This document shows, piece by piece, positions 10,760 through 20,438 of a stretch of 64,000 nucleotides of DNA (the first letter of the stretch is position 1; every line of letters begins with the position of its first letter). Under the pieces are notes generated by a model. The model saw only the letters and a list, made by a program, of their open reading frames with translations, was not told where the DNA came from and did not search any database. The stretch is from assembly GCF_002575655.3 (NCBI RefSeq), contig NC_053040.3, forward strand, positions 157,977,148 to 158,041,147, read 5' to 3'. Position numbers and translations under genes: made by a program. The DNA comes from Aegilops tauschii subsp. strangulata (taxonomy: Eukaryota; Streptophyta; Magnoliopsida; Poales; Poaceae).

Positions 10760-11926
10760 TGTCGGAGTAATGGGTCACGGGTGGCCTAACCCGAGTCCCT
10801 GAGTATTTCAAGACATTGGGCTGGCTGCGCCCCTCAAGCATCAAGGATGAAGCGCCGCCTTCTGTTGGCCGGCTGGCTTGTATGGCCGGCTGCCAGAAGA
10901 CGGCCAAGCACCAGAAGACGGCCCCAAGACGGGCCTACTCCTAGCAGGCGGCCTCCAGAGAGGCCGGCTCCTAGCAGGCGGCCCACGACGCCCTCAAAGT
11001 TTGCGCCCCCATTAAGAAGACAAGACAGGATGTGGCTATAGTGTAGCCCATCACCCCCATATCCAGGGCACGGCGCGGCCACAGTGCCCCGTACAGGCGG
11101 AGATCTCCGCACGACGCGGCACTGTTGCCACTCCACCCTTGACGTCACTCCTGTCAGGCGAAGCCCTGCTCCCACGACGGCATGTCGGTACGGCCTGCAG
11201 GCGGCGGGCCCTACCAGGCAGCGAGAGACCGGAGGGTGGCAGAGCCTGACCAGTCGGACCGGAGGGAGGCCGGCCTCTAGCAGGCGGCCCCCTCTTCCCT
11301 CGGAGTCCGCGCGCCATTAACCAGATGAGACACGGTGTGGCTACAGTGATCTCCCACCAGATGGCGGGACTGTAGCCACGCCCCCCGACCAAGCATGTGT
11401 CATTAGCATCATGACTACAGTAACAAGTAGCCGGCAAGACCCGCGAGTGGCGGGAGCGGCCTGTCGGCCCCGTACCAGACTAGTCGGCGGGGCCCACTAG
11501 GCAGCGGGCCCCAGCAGCTGGCGGAGAAGCCGGCGGCCAGAGACGCTGACAGCCGGGTCCTACACCCGGCCAGATTACTATTGTACCCCTAAGGGGTAGG
11601 CCTATATAAACCCCCTAGGGTGCCCTGCAAAGGGTTCCCAACCTGTTAGACCTAGACTCACACATAGAGAGAGGAGAGAACTAGCCCTGCTTTCTTCTAC
11701 CTCTAGCATACAGCTCGAGGAGCACCATTGTACGTGCCTTAGTGATCATGCGGAGACCCTGCAGAGCAAGACTAGGGGTGTTATCTCCTAGGAGAGCCCC
11801 GAACCTGGGTAAAGTACGCCGGCGTTCGTGTCTACGCCTCATCCCGCTTCCGGGCACCGGCGACATTCTACTCGCTCCCACCATGATAAGCCATCCCTTG
11901 GCATATGTCGCACCCAACCCCCGACA
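10760..11926 (+). repeat. Gypsy-1 left (5') LTR
   Basis: Starts TGTCGGAG and ends CCCCCGACA. TATA box TATATAAA at about 11603-11610 in 'gggtaggcctatataaaccccc', followed by the R/U5 zone with 'gaacctgggtaaagtacgcc'. 1167 bp, against 1141 bp for the right copy, which lacks about 40 bp around 11490-11560 and carries an 8-bp insertion near 33870. By eye the pair differs at 3-4% of sites. Confidence 0.93.
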
Positions 11927-11950
11927 TTTGGCGCCCACCGTGGGGCGAGG
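11927..11950 (+). promoter_or_regulatory. Gypsy-1 primer-binding site
   Basis: TTTGGCGCCCACCGTGGGGC directly after the 5' LTR, the position where a tRNA 3' end primes minus-strand DNA synthesis. The TGGCGCC start is frequent in grass Gypsy elements; the tRNA was not assigned. Confidence 0.7.
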
Positions 11951-12206
11951 TGCACCGTCGTCCGGAGACCTGTTCTGGACGGGAACCCTGTTCCTTCCTG
12001 GCGAGCGCAGCCAGCGCGGCATGCCAGATGGCGTCTGCACCGACGCGCTGCATGGTGCGTATGTCACCTATGCAGCGAGCTGCCTCGCCGATCTTGTTGG
12101 CGGGATTCGCCTCTCCGACGAGCCCGTATCTGACGCGAGCACAGATGGCCCCGAGAGCCGCTTCGTCAGCCTCCTCGACTAGCTCCACATCGTCATCGAG
12201 CCAGCT

Positions 12207-13800
12207 GTGGACCTAGAGTCGGTTGGTTCTACCGACACGATGCTTGTCGACTCCGACACGGCGTCGCTCGACGCATTCCCCACCAACGTGGTGGTCTACG
12301 ATGAACCGCTTCCTCGCGAGGACAGCGGCGGTAGCACCGTCATGGAGGTGCCCGTCATCATCCATGAGGGAGTTTCCGGTGACGGTGCTCGAGACCCGCT
12401 CGAGGCGGTGTTGCAAGACCTGTCTGCGCCCATCCCGGAGGACGCCGATGCCGAGACGCTAGAAGCACGCCGCGTCCAGCTCGTCGAAAGCGCCAAGAAG
12501 CTAGCCAGCATGAGACGCCTTTTGGAGGTTACCAGCGTGAGATGGACCGCACCGTTGGCGGCACGCCAGCTCCTGGCGGGCCTAGCCGCATCAGCACGGT
12601 CCAGCAGTGCGGCCAGCCATTGCCAGCATGTTCGGGGCAGATCGCCCTGTCTACGCCACGCCCGCGGAGAATATACGAGCTGCCCAAGCGGCAGCAGACG
12701 AGCTGGACAAGCTCGAGGGCGACGAGCGTCGCCACATGACGGAGCGCGTCCAGTGGCTCATTGGCGTGGCTATCGAGCAGCAAGAAGCCGGCTGCCGCAC
12801 CGAAGCGCCCGACCGGCGGAACGACGACCCGCCTCCTCGCCGAGATCAAGGCGCAACATCCCGGACGCCGACTGGTGGCGTCTGCGATGGAAAAGACAAG
12901 GAGCCGGCTGCCAGCCGCAGCCGGACTCACATCACCATCGTGCGCGACCAAGACGGCCGCCCAAGAGCAGTGGAACAACAGGACGACTGTCCGCCTCCCC
13001 CTCCTCCCTGCAGGAGGAGGCGCGCTTCCCCGCCGCCTGTTGACCACCCGACACTCGGCGACCGCCTTGGTCGCCGAGAAGGAGTCGGAGAGAACGATGC
13101 CCGCCAGCGGATCGACCGCTTCAACCGGTCCCTGGCGCTAGAAGAAGAAGAAGACGCATTGGGTCCGCCTTGCTTTGGCCCCCGCATCGGAGATGAGCCC
13201 TTCCCCAAAGGGTTCACGCTCCAAGAGATACGCCCAAGTACACCGGCTCCGTGAAGCCGGAAGACTGGTTGGTCGACTACTCCACGGCCGTCAGCATCGC
13301 AAACTGCAACAAGCGCGTTGCCGTGAAGTATGTTCCGCTCATGCTCCAAGGCACCCCCCGGACATGGGTGAATAGCCTGAAGCCCCGCAGCATCAACAGC
13401 TGGGTTGATTTCACCGAAGCCTTCATCCGCAACTTTCCCAGCACGTACAAGCGGCCGCCCAAGCCTCGCCAGCTCTCCTTCTGCGTCCAAGGCCCCAACG
13501 AGTCGACTCGCGACTACCTCACGCGCTGGGCCGAGCTACGCAACTCCTGCGAAGCGTGCATGAGGTGCAGGCTATCGAGTACTTCACAGCCGGGTGCAGA
13601 GAAGGCACCCTCCTCAAGCACAAGCTTCTCTGCGATGAGCCGGCCACCCTCGACGAGTTGCTGATCATAGCGGACAAATACGCCATGGCCGACTCCTCCA
13701 TGAAGGCGGAGATTCAAGTTGATGCATCCGGCAAAGTGGCTCCTCAAGCTCCTTGGACCCCGGCTGGTGACACCAGTCGGCGGCAGCAGCAAAACGACAA
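12207..13800 (+). pseudogene. Gypsy-1 gag, frameshifted
   Basis: Coding sequence in several frames: an acidic N-terminal part (12207-12540), a helical and basic stretch (12607-13254) ending GDEPFPKGFTLQEI, then the gag core from 13251: KPEDWLVDYSTAVSIANCN, VKYVPLMLQGTPRTWVNSL, SWVDFTEAFIRNFPSTYKRP and STRDYLTRWAELRN. A further frame change near 13550 leads to FTAGCREGTLLKHKLL and LDELLIIADKYA. This is the retrotransposon gag (capsid) family, which forms the virus-like particle. At least three frame breaks show that the copy is dead. The nucleocapsid region downstream has a HTTRKCHWL motif at about 13990-14016, a CCHC-like remnant. Confidence 0.8.
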
Positions 13801-14804
13801 CAAGCGCAAGGCGCCACAGCCGGCTTCTACAAGCCGGCAGGTGGCAACAGTCGAAGACCAGCAGCCGGAAGGGCAGCCTCCTCCCAAGCGTCAGAAGGGC
13901 GGCAAGCCCAACTGGTTGCCCTCCTTCTCATACGAGCAGACTCTCGATGCACCCTACAAGTTTCACAGCGGCGCGAAGCCGTCCAACCACACCACTCGGA
14001 AGTGCCATTGGCTCACCAAGATCGCCAAGGGCGACGGACTCCTGCCTCCTCTGCCTGCCGGCCCGCCGCCTCGTCCTCTCCAGCAGCCGGCGGTTCGACA
14101 AGTAGGCGCAATACAAGATGAATATCCTGAAGAGCATGGAGCTTATGTCGTGTTCACCAGCGTGGCCGACGATAAGCACAGCAGACGGCAGCGGCAACAA
14201 GAAGTACATGCAGTAGCGTCAGAGACCCCCGAGTTCATGCATTGGTCCGAGAAGCCTATCAGTTGGAGCAGAGCTGACCACCCGGAGGTGATGCCCTCTC
14301 CTGGTTCTTATGCCCTGGTCTTGGACGCGACCTTCGCAACAGAGAGGCGAGCTGCTCGCTTCTCCCGACTTCTGATAGATGGCGGCAGTAGCATCAACAT
14401 CCTATACGTTGGGAATCAAGTAGAAGCAGCTCCAGCCCAGTCAGACTGTATTCCATGGCATAGTCCCTGGCCTTTCCTGCTCACCAATCGACAAGACCCA
14501 GATAGACGTCCTCTTTGGAGACAAAGATCACTTCCGCCGAGAGCCAGTCTGGTTTGAGGTGGTGGACCTTGAGAGCCCCTATCATGCACTACTTGGCCAG
14601 CCTGCTCTGGCCAAGTTCATGGCGGTCCCCCACTATGCTTACCTCAAGATGAAGATGCCAAGCACCAAGGGAATCCTAACCATAGTAGGAGACTACAAGA
14701 AGTCGTCCGCCTGTGCAGCAGACAGCAGCCGGCTAGCCGAGTCCCTCGTGATTGCAGCACAGAAGTGGCTCCTTAACCGGGTTGTGGCAATGGAAGGCAA
14801 GTAG
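13801..14804 (+). pseudogene. Gypsy-1 nucleocapsid linker and aspartic protease
   Basis: The frame 13556-14557 carries a basic linker and then the protease: ISWSRADHPEVMPSPGSYAL, LDATF and RLLIDGGSSINILY, where DGGSS is the Gypsy form of the D-T/S-G catalytic motif. A frameshift near 14440-14550 moves the C-terminal half to the frame at 14559 (YHALLGQPALAKFMAVPHYAY), which stops at TAG 14802-14804. The protease cuts the gag-pol polyprotein during particle maturation. The TAG is followed in frame by more coding-like sequence and stands at a likely glutamine codon. Confidence 0.85.
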
Positions 14805-15406
14805 CCGGAAATGTCGCCCAACCCCAAGGAGTCGGAAGCTGAGGGCTCGTTCAAGCCGGCAAAAGAAACAAAGAAGATACCCTTAGACCCGGAGCACCCG
14901 GAGAGGCATGCTCTCACAGGTGCAAACCTTGACAGCAAATAGGAAAGTGAGCTCGTCAATTTCCTCCGTGAGAATCGGGACATCTTTGCATGGTCTCCTA
15001 AGGACATGCCGGGTGTTCCGACGGATTTCGCCGAGCACAAGTTACATGTCCGACCTGATGCCAAGCCGGTCAGGCAGCCCTTGCGCCGCCTGTCGGAAGA
15101 GAAGAGAAGAGTCGTTGAAGAAGAAATAGCCCGGCTTCTAGCTGCCGGCTTCATTATGGAAGTGTTCTTCCCAGAGTGGTTAGCCAACCCAGTCCTTGTG
15201 CTGAAGAAGAACAAGCAGTGGCGCATGTGTATAGATTATACCAGCCTCATCAAAGGTTGCCCCAAAGATCCATTTGCTTTGCCAAGAATCGACCAAGTGA
15301 TAGACTCCACAGCCGGATGCGAGCTGTTAAGTTTTTTGGATGCATACTCAGGGTATCACCAGATCAAACTAAACCCGTCCGACAGGCTGAAGACCGCCTT
15401 CATCAC
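14805..15406 (+). pseudogene. Gypsy-1 reverse transcriptase, N-terminal part
   Basis: In frame after TAG 14802-14804 and a second TAG at 14940-14942, the sequence gives ESELVNFLRENRDIFAW, MPGVPTDFAEHKL, VRQPLRRLSEEKRRVVEEEI, AGFIMEVFFPEWLANPVLV, WRMCIDYTSLIKGCPKDPF, LPRIDQVIDSTAGCELLSFL and DAYSGYHQIKL, ending at KTAFIT. That is RT motifs up to the first catalytic aspartate (LDAYSGYHQI). The domain is cut at 15406 by Gypsy-2 and resumes at 24537. The usual asparagine before WR and the LNKAC block are altered (NKQWRMCIDYTSLIKGC). Confidence 0.9.
15402..15406. other. Target-site duplication of Gypsy-2, left copy
   Basis: atcac before the TGAGGGAG start of the left LTR and again at 24537-24541 after the right LTR. 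The flanks join into one Gypsy-1 RT frame. Confidence 0.95.
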
Positions 15407-15875
15407 TGAGGGAGTCCTGGATTAGGGGGTCCTCGGACAGCCGGACTATATCCTTTAGCCGGACTGTTGGACTATGAAGATACAAGATTGAAGACTTCGT
15501 CCCGTGTCCGAATGGGACTCTCCTTGGCGTGGAAGGCACTCTTGGCAATACGGATATGTAGATCTCCTCCCTTGTAACCGAATCTGTATAACCCTAGCCC
15601 CCTCCGGTGTCTATATAAACCGGAGGGTTTAGTCCATAGGACAACAACAATCATACCATAGGCTAGCTTCTAGGGTTTAGCCTCTATGATCTCGTGGTAG
15701 ATCAACTCTTGTAATACTCATATCATCAAGATCAATCAAGCAGGAAGTAGGGTATTACCTCTATCAAGAGGGCCCAAACCTGGGTAAACATCGTGTCCCC
15801 CGCCTCCTGTTACCATCTCCTTAGACGCACAGTTCGGGACCCCCTACCCGAGATCCGCCGGTTTTGACACCGACA
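15407..15875 (+). repeat. Gypsy-2 left (5') LTR
   Basis: Starts TGAGGGAGTCC, ends GACACCGACA. TATA box TATATAAA at 15612-15619, within the palindromic 'cctccggtgtctatataaaccggagg'. 469 bp. Confidence 0.95.
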
Positions 15876-15900
15876 TTGGTGCTTTCATTGAGAGCTCCAC
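15876..15900 (+). promoter_or_regulatory. Gypsy-2 primer-binding region
   Basis: TTGGTGCTTTCATTGAGAGC directly follows the 5' LTR. Position is right for a PBS; the tRNA was not assigned. Confidence 0.6.
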
Positions 15901-15919
15901 TGTGCCGTCACCATAAGGT

Positions 15920-18900
15920 TTGATGGCCCCTTCGATCATCGGCAATGATGCGATCCAGGGTGAGGTTTTCCTCCCCGGACAGATCTTCGTGTTCGGCGGC
16001 TTCGCACTGCGGGCCAACTCGCTTGGCCATCTGGAGCAGATCGAGAGCTACGCCCCTGGCCATCAGGTCAGGTTTGGAAACTTAAACTACACTACCGACA
16101 TCCGCGGAGACTTGATCTTCGACGGATTTGAGCCCATGTCAAGTGCGCCGCACAGTCACGACGAGCATGACTTAGCTCTGTCGTCGGACAATGTTCAGGA
16201 GATCGCACCTGCAACTACTCCGGCCCTCAATCCGGAACAAATTGCGTCATCTGAGGACGGGTGGATAGACCCCGCCATGGAGGCCGCACCCTCAGTGGCG
16301 ATAGAGCTGAATACTGACTTCACCTCCTACGAGAGCCGCGTTGCCGAACCGTTGGATTCGTCCCCGGCCACGGGCTCCGAGCTGCTTGCGCCCGTGCCTG
16401 TCGAATCCGATTGGGCACCGATCATGGAGTTTACCTCCGCGGATATCTTTCAGCACTCGCCCTTTGGCGACGTACTAAACTCGTTGAGGTCTCTCTCCCT
16501 GTCAGGAGACCCTTGGCCGAACTATGTCCGGCTAGAATGGGATGCGGACGACGAAGAAATTCGCTCCCCACCCACCACCCACTTAGTAGCCATTGTCGAC
16601 GATTTAACCGACATGCTCGACTTCAGCTCCGAAGACATCGATGGTATGGACGGTGCTGCCGGAGACGAACAAGAACCAGCGCCCACAGGGCGCTGGACTG
16701 CCACCTCATCGTATGACATATACATGGTGGACACTCCCAAAGAAGGCGATGGCGGTAAGACAGCGGAGGATAACCCCTCCAAGAAGCAATCCGAGCACCG
16801 ACGTCAGCGGCGCCGCTCTAAGTCCCGCCATAGCAAAAGTAGCGATACCGGCACAAGAGACAATAACGCTCCGAATAGTGCCAAAGACAACGACAATCCC
16901 CTCCAGCCAGATTTAGAGCGGGAGGATGAACAAGCTAGCCCTCCAGAACATGCAGCAGACGGAGAAACGGAGGATGACAATTACATGCCTCTCTCCGAAG
17001 ACGAGGTGAGCCTCGGTGACGAAGAATTTATCATACCTGAGGATCCCGTCGAGCAGGAGCGCTTCAAGCGCCGGCTTATAGCCACAGCAAACAGCCTGAA
17101 GAAAAAGCAACAACAGCTTCGAGCTGATCAAGATCTGCTAGCGGACAGATGGACTGAAGTCCTAGCGGCTGAGGAATACGAACTCGAACGCCCAACCAAG
17201 AGTTACCCAAAATGCAGGTTGCTACCCCAACTCGAGGAGAAAGCATTAAAACCTACATCACCAGCGTATGATGCGGCGGATCGGCCACCTCGTGGCCGAG
17301 ACAGAGGGGCATATCAGCCCGAAGTCCAGCCCGCACCCCGTCGCCAGACAACCAAAAACACCAAGGCCCGGGGCAACACGCGGGACCTGCGAGATGTATT
17401 GGAAAACAAAGCAGGGCATACAAGATCAATCTACGGATCACGGGGTCGTGCCCCAACGCGTGACGATGATCGTCACGCCGGATACACTAAAAGCAAATCC
17501 GGCCGGGCCGAATACAGCAGACAAGACTCGTATGAACTGCGTCGTGATATAGCCCGGCACAGAGGCGCCGCACACCCCCTATGCTTCACTGATGAAGTAA
17601 TGGATCACGAATTCCCAGAGGGTTTTAAACCCGTAAACATTGAATCATATGATGGTACAACAGACCCCGCGGTATGGATCGAGGATTTCCTCCTCCACAT
17701 CCACATGGCTCGCGGTGATGATCTACATGCCATCAAGTACCTCCCACTAAAACTCAAAGGACCAGCTCGGCATTGGCTGAATAGCTTGCCAGCAGACTCC
17801 ATTGGCAGTTGGGAGGATTTGGAAGATGCATTCCTTGACAACTTCCAGGGCACTTATGTGCGACCACCGGATGCTGATGACTTGAGCCATATAACTCAGC
17901 AGCTAGGGGAATCAGCCAGGAAATTCTGGACCCGGTTCCTAACTAAGAAAAACCAAATTGTCGACTGTCCGGATGCAGAGGCCTTAGCAGCATTTAAGCA
18001 TAACATCCGTGACGAGTGGCTCGCCCGACACCTCGGCCAGGAAAAGCCGAATTCTATGGCAGCCCTCACGACACTCATGACCCGCTTTTGCGCGGGCGAG
18101 GATAGCTGGCTGGCTCAAAGCAACTACACATCAAGGAATCCTGGCACTTCAGATGCCAAAGATAGTAATGGCAGACCACGTCGTAACAGACACAAGCGCC
18201 GCAACAACGGTGATAACGCCGAAGCCACGACAGTCAACGCCGGATTCGGTGGCTCTAAATCCGGTCAGCGGAAAAAGCCATTTAAAAGAAGCAATCCGGG
18301 CCCGTCCAGTTTGGACCGCATTCTTGATCGCTCGTGTCAAATTCACGGCACCCCCGATAAGCCAGCCAATCACACCAACAGAGAATGCTGGGTGTTCAAG
18401 CAGGCGGGCAAGTTGAATGTCGAAAACAAGGACAAGGGGCTGCATAGCGACGACGACGAGGAGCCTCGGCCGCCGAACACAGGAGGACAGAAGAGATTCC
18501 CTCCACAAGTGAAAACGGTGAACATGATATACGCAACCCACATTCCCAAGAGGGAACGGAAGCGTGCACTAAGGGACGTCTATGCGATGGAGCCAGTCGC
18601 CCCAAAGTTCAACCCGTGGTCCTCTTGTCCTATCACCTTCGATCGAAGGGACCACCCCACTAGTATCCGTCATGGCGGATCTGCCGCATTGGTCCTTGAC
18701 CTCATCATTGACGGATTCCACCTCACTCGAGTCCTTATGGACGGTGGCAGCAGCCTGAACCTGCTCTATCAGGATACAGTGCGCAAAATGGGCATAGACC
18801 CCTCGAGGATCAAACCCACCAAAACCACCTTTAAAGGTGTAATCCCAGGTTTAGAGGCCTGTTGCACGGGCTCAATCACACTAGAAGTAGTTTTCGGGTC

Positions 18901-19240
18901 ACCGGACAATTTTCGAAGCGAGGAGTTAATCTTCGATATCGTCCCCTTTCGCAGCGGCTATCACGCACTGCTCGGACGAACCGCATTTGCCAGATTTAAT
19001 GCTGTACCACATTATGCATACCTCAAACTCAAAATGCCAAGACCGCGTGGGGTTATAACAGTTAATGGAAACACAGAGCGCTCGCTCCGCACGGAGGAGC
19101 ACACTGCAGCCCTCGCAGTAGAAGCGCAAAGCAGCCTTATTAGGCAAACCGCCAATTCGGCGAAAAAGACCTCGGACACCTTCAAGCGAGTCTGGAGTAC
19201 CCCGCAGGCGGATCGGCAGGCATGTTTGGAGCTTGACTAG
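15920..19240 (+). CDS. Gypsy-2 gag-protease polyprotein, intact ORF
   Basis: 1106 codons from ATG 15920, the first ATG after the primer-binding region, to TAG 19238-19240. Residues 1-500: a long acidic and low-complexity leader (start MMAPSIIGNDAIQGE). About 550-730: gag core with FPEGFKPVNIESYDGTTDP, WIEDFLLHIHMARGDD, IKYLPLKLKGPARHWLNSLP and FLDNFQGTYVRPP. About 745-800: basic nucleocapsid segment. About 805-827: CQIHGTPDKPANHTNRECW, a CCHC-like variant (C-x2-H, then H-x4-C). About 915-1040: aspartic protease with MDGGSSLNLLY (aspartate at residue 941) and YHALLGRTAFARFNAVPHYAYLKL. The ORF ends just before RT would begin. It makes the capsid and its maturation protease. Being intact while pol is missing suggests a family maintained by trans-complementation. 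Confidence 0.9.
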   Translation: MMAPSIIGNDAIQGEVFLPGQIFVFGGFALRANSLGHLEQIESYAPGHQVRFGNLNYTTDIRGDLIFDGFEPMSSAPHSHDEHDLALSSDNVQEIAPATTPALNPEQIASSEDGWIDPAMEAAPSVAIELNTDFTSYESRVAEPLDSSPATGSELLAPVPVESDWAPIMEFTSADIFQHSPFGDVLNSLRSLSLSGDPWPNYVRLEWDADDEEIRSPPTTHLVAIVDDLTDMLDFSSEDIDGMDGAAGDEQEPAPTGRWTATSSYDIYMVDTPKEGDGGKTAEDNPSKKQSEHRRQRRRSKSRHSKSSDTGTRDNNAPNSAKDNDNPLQPDLEREDEQASPPEHAADGETEDDNYMPLSEDEVSLGDEEFIIPEDPVEQERFKRRLIATANSLKKKQQQLRADQDLLADRWTEVLAAEEYELERPTKSYPKCRLLPQLEEKALKPTSPAYDAADRPPRGRDRGAYQPEVQPAPRRQTTKNTKARGNTRDLRDVLENKAGHTRSIYGSRGRAPTRDDDRHAGYTKSKSGRAEYSRQDSYELRRDIARHRGAAHPLCFTDEVMDHEFPEGFKPVNIESYDGTTDPAVWIEDFLLHIHMARGDDLHAIKYLPLKLKGPARHWLNSLPADSIGSWEDLEDAFLDNFQGTYVRPPDADDLSHITQQLGESARKFWTRFLTKKNQIVDCPDAEALAAFKHNIRDEWLARHLGQEKPNSMAALTTLMTRFCAGEDSWLAQSNYTSRNPGTSDAKDSNGRPRRNRHKRRNNGDNAEATTVNAGFGGSKSGQRKKPFKRSNPGPSSLDRILDRSCQIHGTPDKPANHTNRECWVFKQAGKLNVENKDKGLHSDDDEEPRPPNTGGQKRFPPQVKTVNMIYATHIPKRERKRALRDVYAMEPVAPKFNPWSSCPITFDRRDHPTSIRHGGSAALVLDLIIDGFHLTRVLMDGGSSLNLLYQDTVRKMGIDPSRIKPTKTTFKGVIPGLEACCTGSITLEVVFGSPDNFRSEELIFDIVPFRSGYHALLGRTAFARFNAVPHYAYLKLKMPRPRGVITVNGNTERSLRTEEHTAALAVEAQSSLIRQTANSAKKTSDTFKRVWSTPQADRQACLELD

Positions 19241-20438
19241 CAATTCGGCCTCCGTCCTAGTCCCAGTCAAGTGGCGAAATTCGTGCCACGCGTACATAAC
19301 TACGCACTCAAGATACCATGGGCACGGGCGGAGGCACCACTACGGCACGTCCCACAATGCGGCTCAACCGCCCCAGGGGCTGTATACTTTCATCATTTTC
19401 TCTCTTTCAGGACTTTACTCTCTGGAAGCCCTTTTCGGCAGTCTGATTGCTGGACGCATTACGGGAAGGAAATACCAAGGAAGCAAGAAGCTCTGACGTG
19501 CAAGGGAATCCCCAGGTTTTCTCTGATAACGATCGAAATACCTGTTTTAAATACCCATACGCAGCTTGCCCTTGGATAGGACATGTCAAATAGTCCTATT
19601 TTTTGCTTATCGCAATACTTGTATCCGTATGCTTCGACGTATTATTTAATAACAATGCATAGCGTCAGTCTATTATTGCATTACCCTTTCTTTTTTTCTT
19701 GTCTGCTTATTTACGACAGATTGCACCCGTACATTCCGGTACGACCAGTACGCCAGGGGCTTTAGTATACCCCATAATACGGCGTGAGAAGTCCGAACAC
19801 TTTCGACAGTGCGGCACCCTGAACTTGTAGCATTATATGCATCAGCTCCGAATCATGTCTTGGGTCAATAGTTGGGTTTGCCCGGCTCCCATGTTTTGGT
19901 ACCTTACATTCCGCAATATCGGCTAAGGTAGCGCTGGGAGAACTACTGCGATTGTGTCCCGGTTCTTCCGGATGAGCACCTCAGTAGAGAAAGCCGAAAA
20001 CTGACTGTCATGATGAGGCGAGAGCTGGTCGCTGTTCGAGAGGTCTCAAGTCCTTAAAGACTTTCTCCGCTTCGGGCGAGGAGTCGGCCTTGCCCGACTT
20101 AGGCGTATATAGCGCCCCAAATTCGGCCTTCCGAATACTAGGGGCTTCGCCAAAATTTAAAATTGTAGACTTCTATGGCTAAGTGAGAGTGATAAAGCTT
20201 TATAGTCCGATTGCCTGGTTCGCTGTGCTGAACACCTCCTTCGAAGGACCCAAAATTGGGATAAAGAGTGCTCAGGTTTATCCCGAACACCCCAGTACTA
20301 GTTACATGGGGGCAGAAGCCGACGACTGGCCAACTCTCAGATTTCATAAACGGCCGCACAAAAGGTAATATTTTAAATTAACAAGCGTGGTATAGCGCAA
20401 ATGAACTCGTTTCATATTACAGGATCACATGAGTACAT
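19241..20438. other. Gypsy-2 spacer between sense and antisense genes
   Basis: No ORF beyond 102 codons and no recognisable domain. A full element would carry about 3.5 kb of RT, RNase H and integrase near here; a remnant cannot be seen, so the deletion is clean or old. The stretch 19560-19790 is AT-rich and could hold transcription ends for both convergent genes. Confidence 0.5.

Noticed and set aside
11742..12216. Overlapping ORFs on both strands across the Gypsy-1 LTR end and leader
   Set aside because: GC-rich non-coding sequence; the same frames occur in the right LTR up to its end, and no gag-like motif is present.
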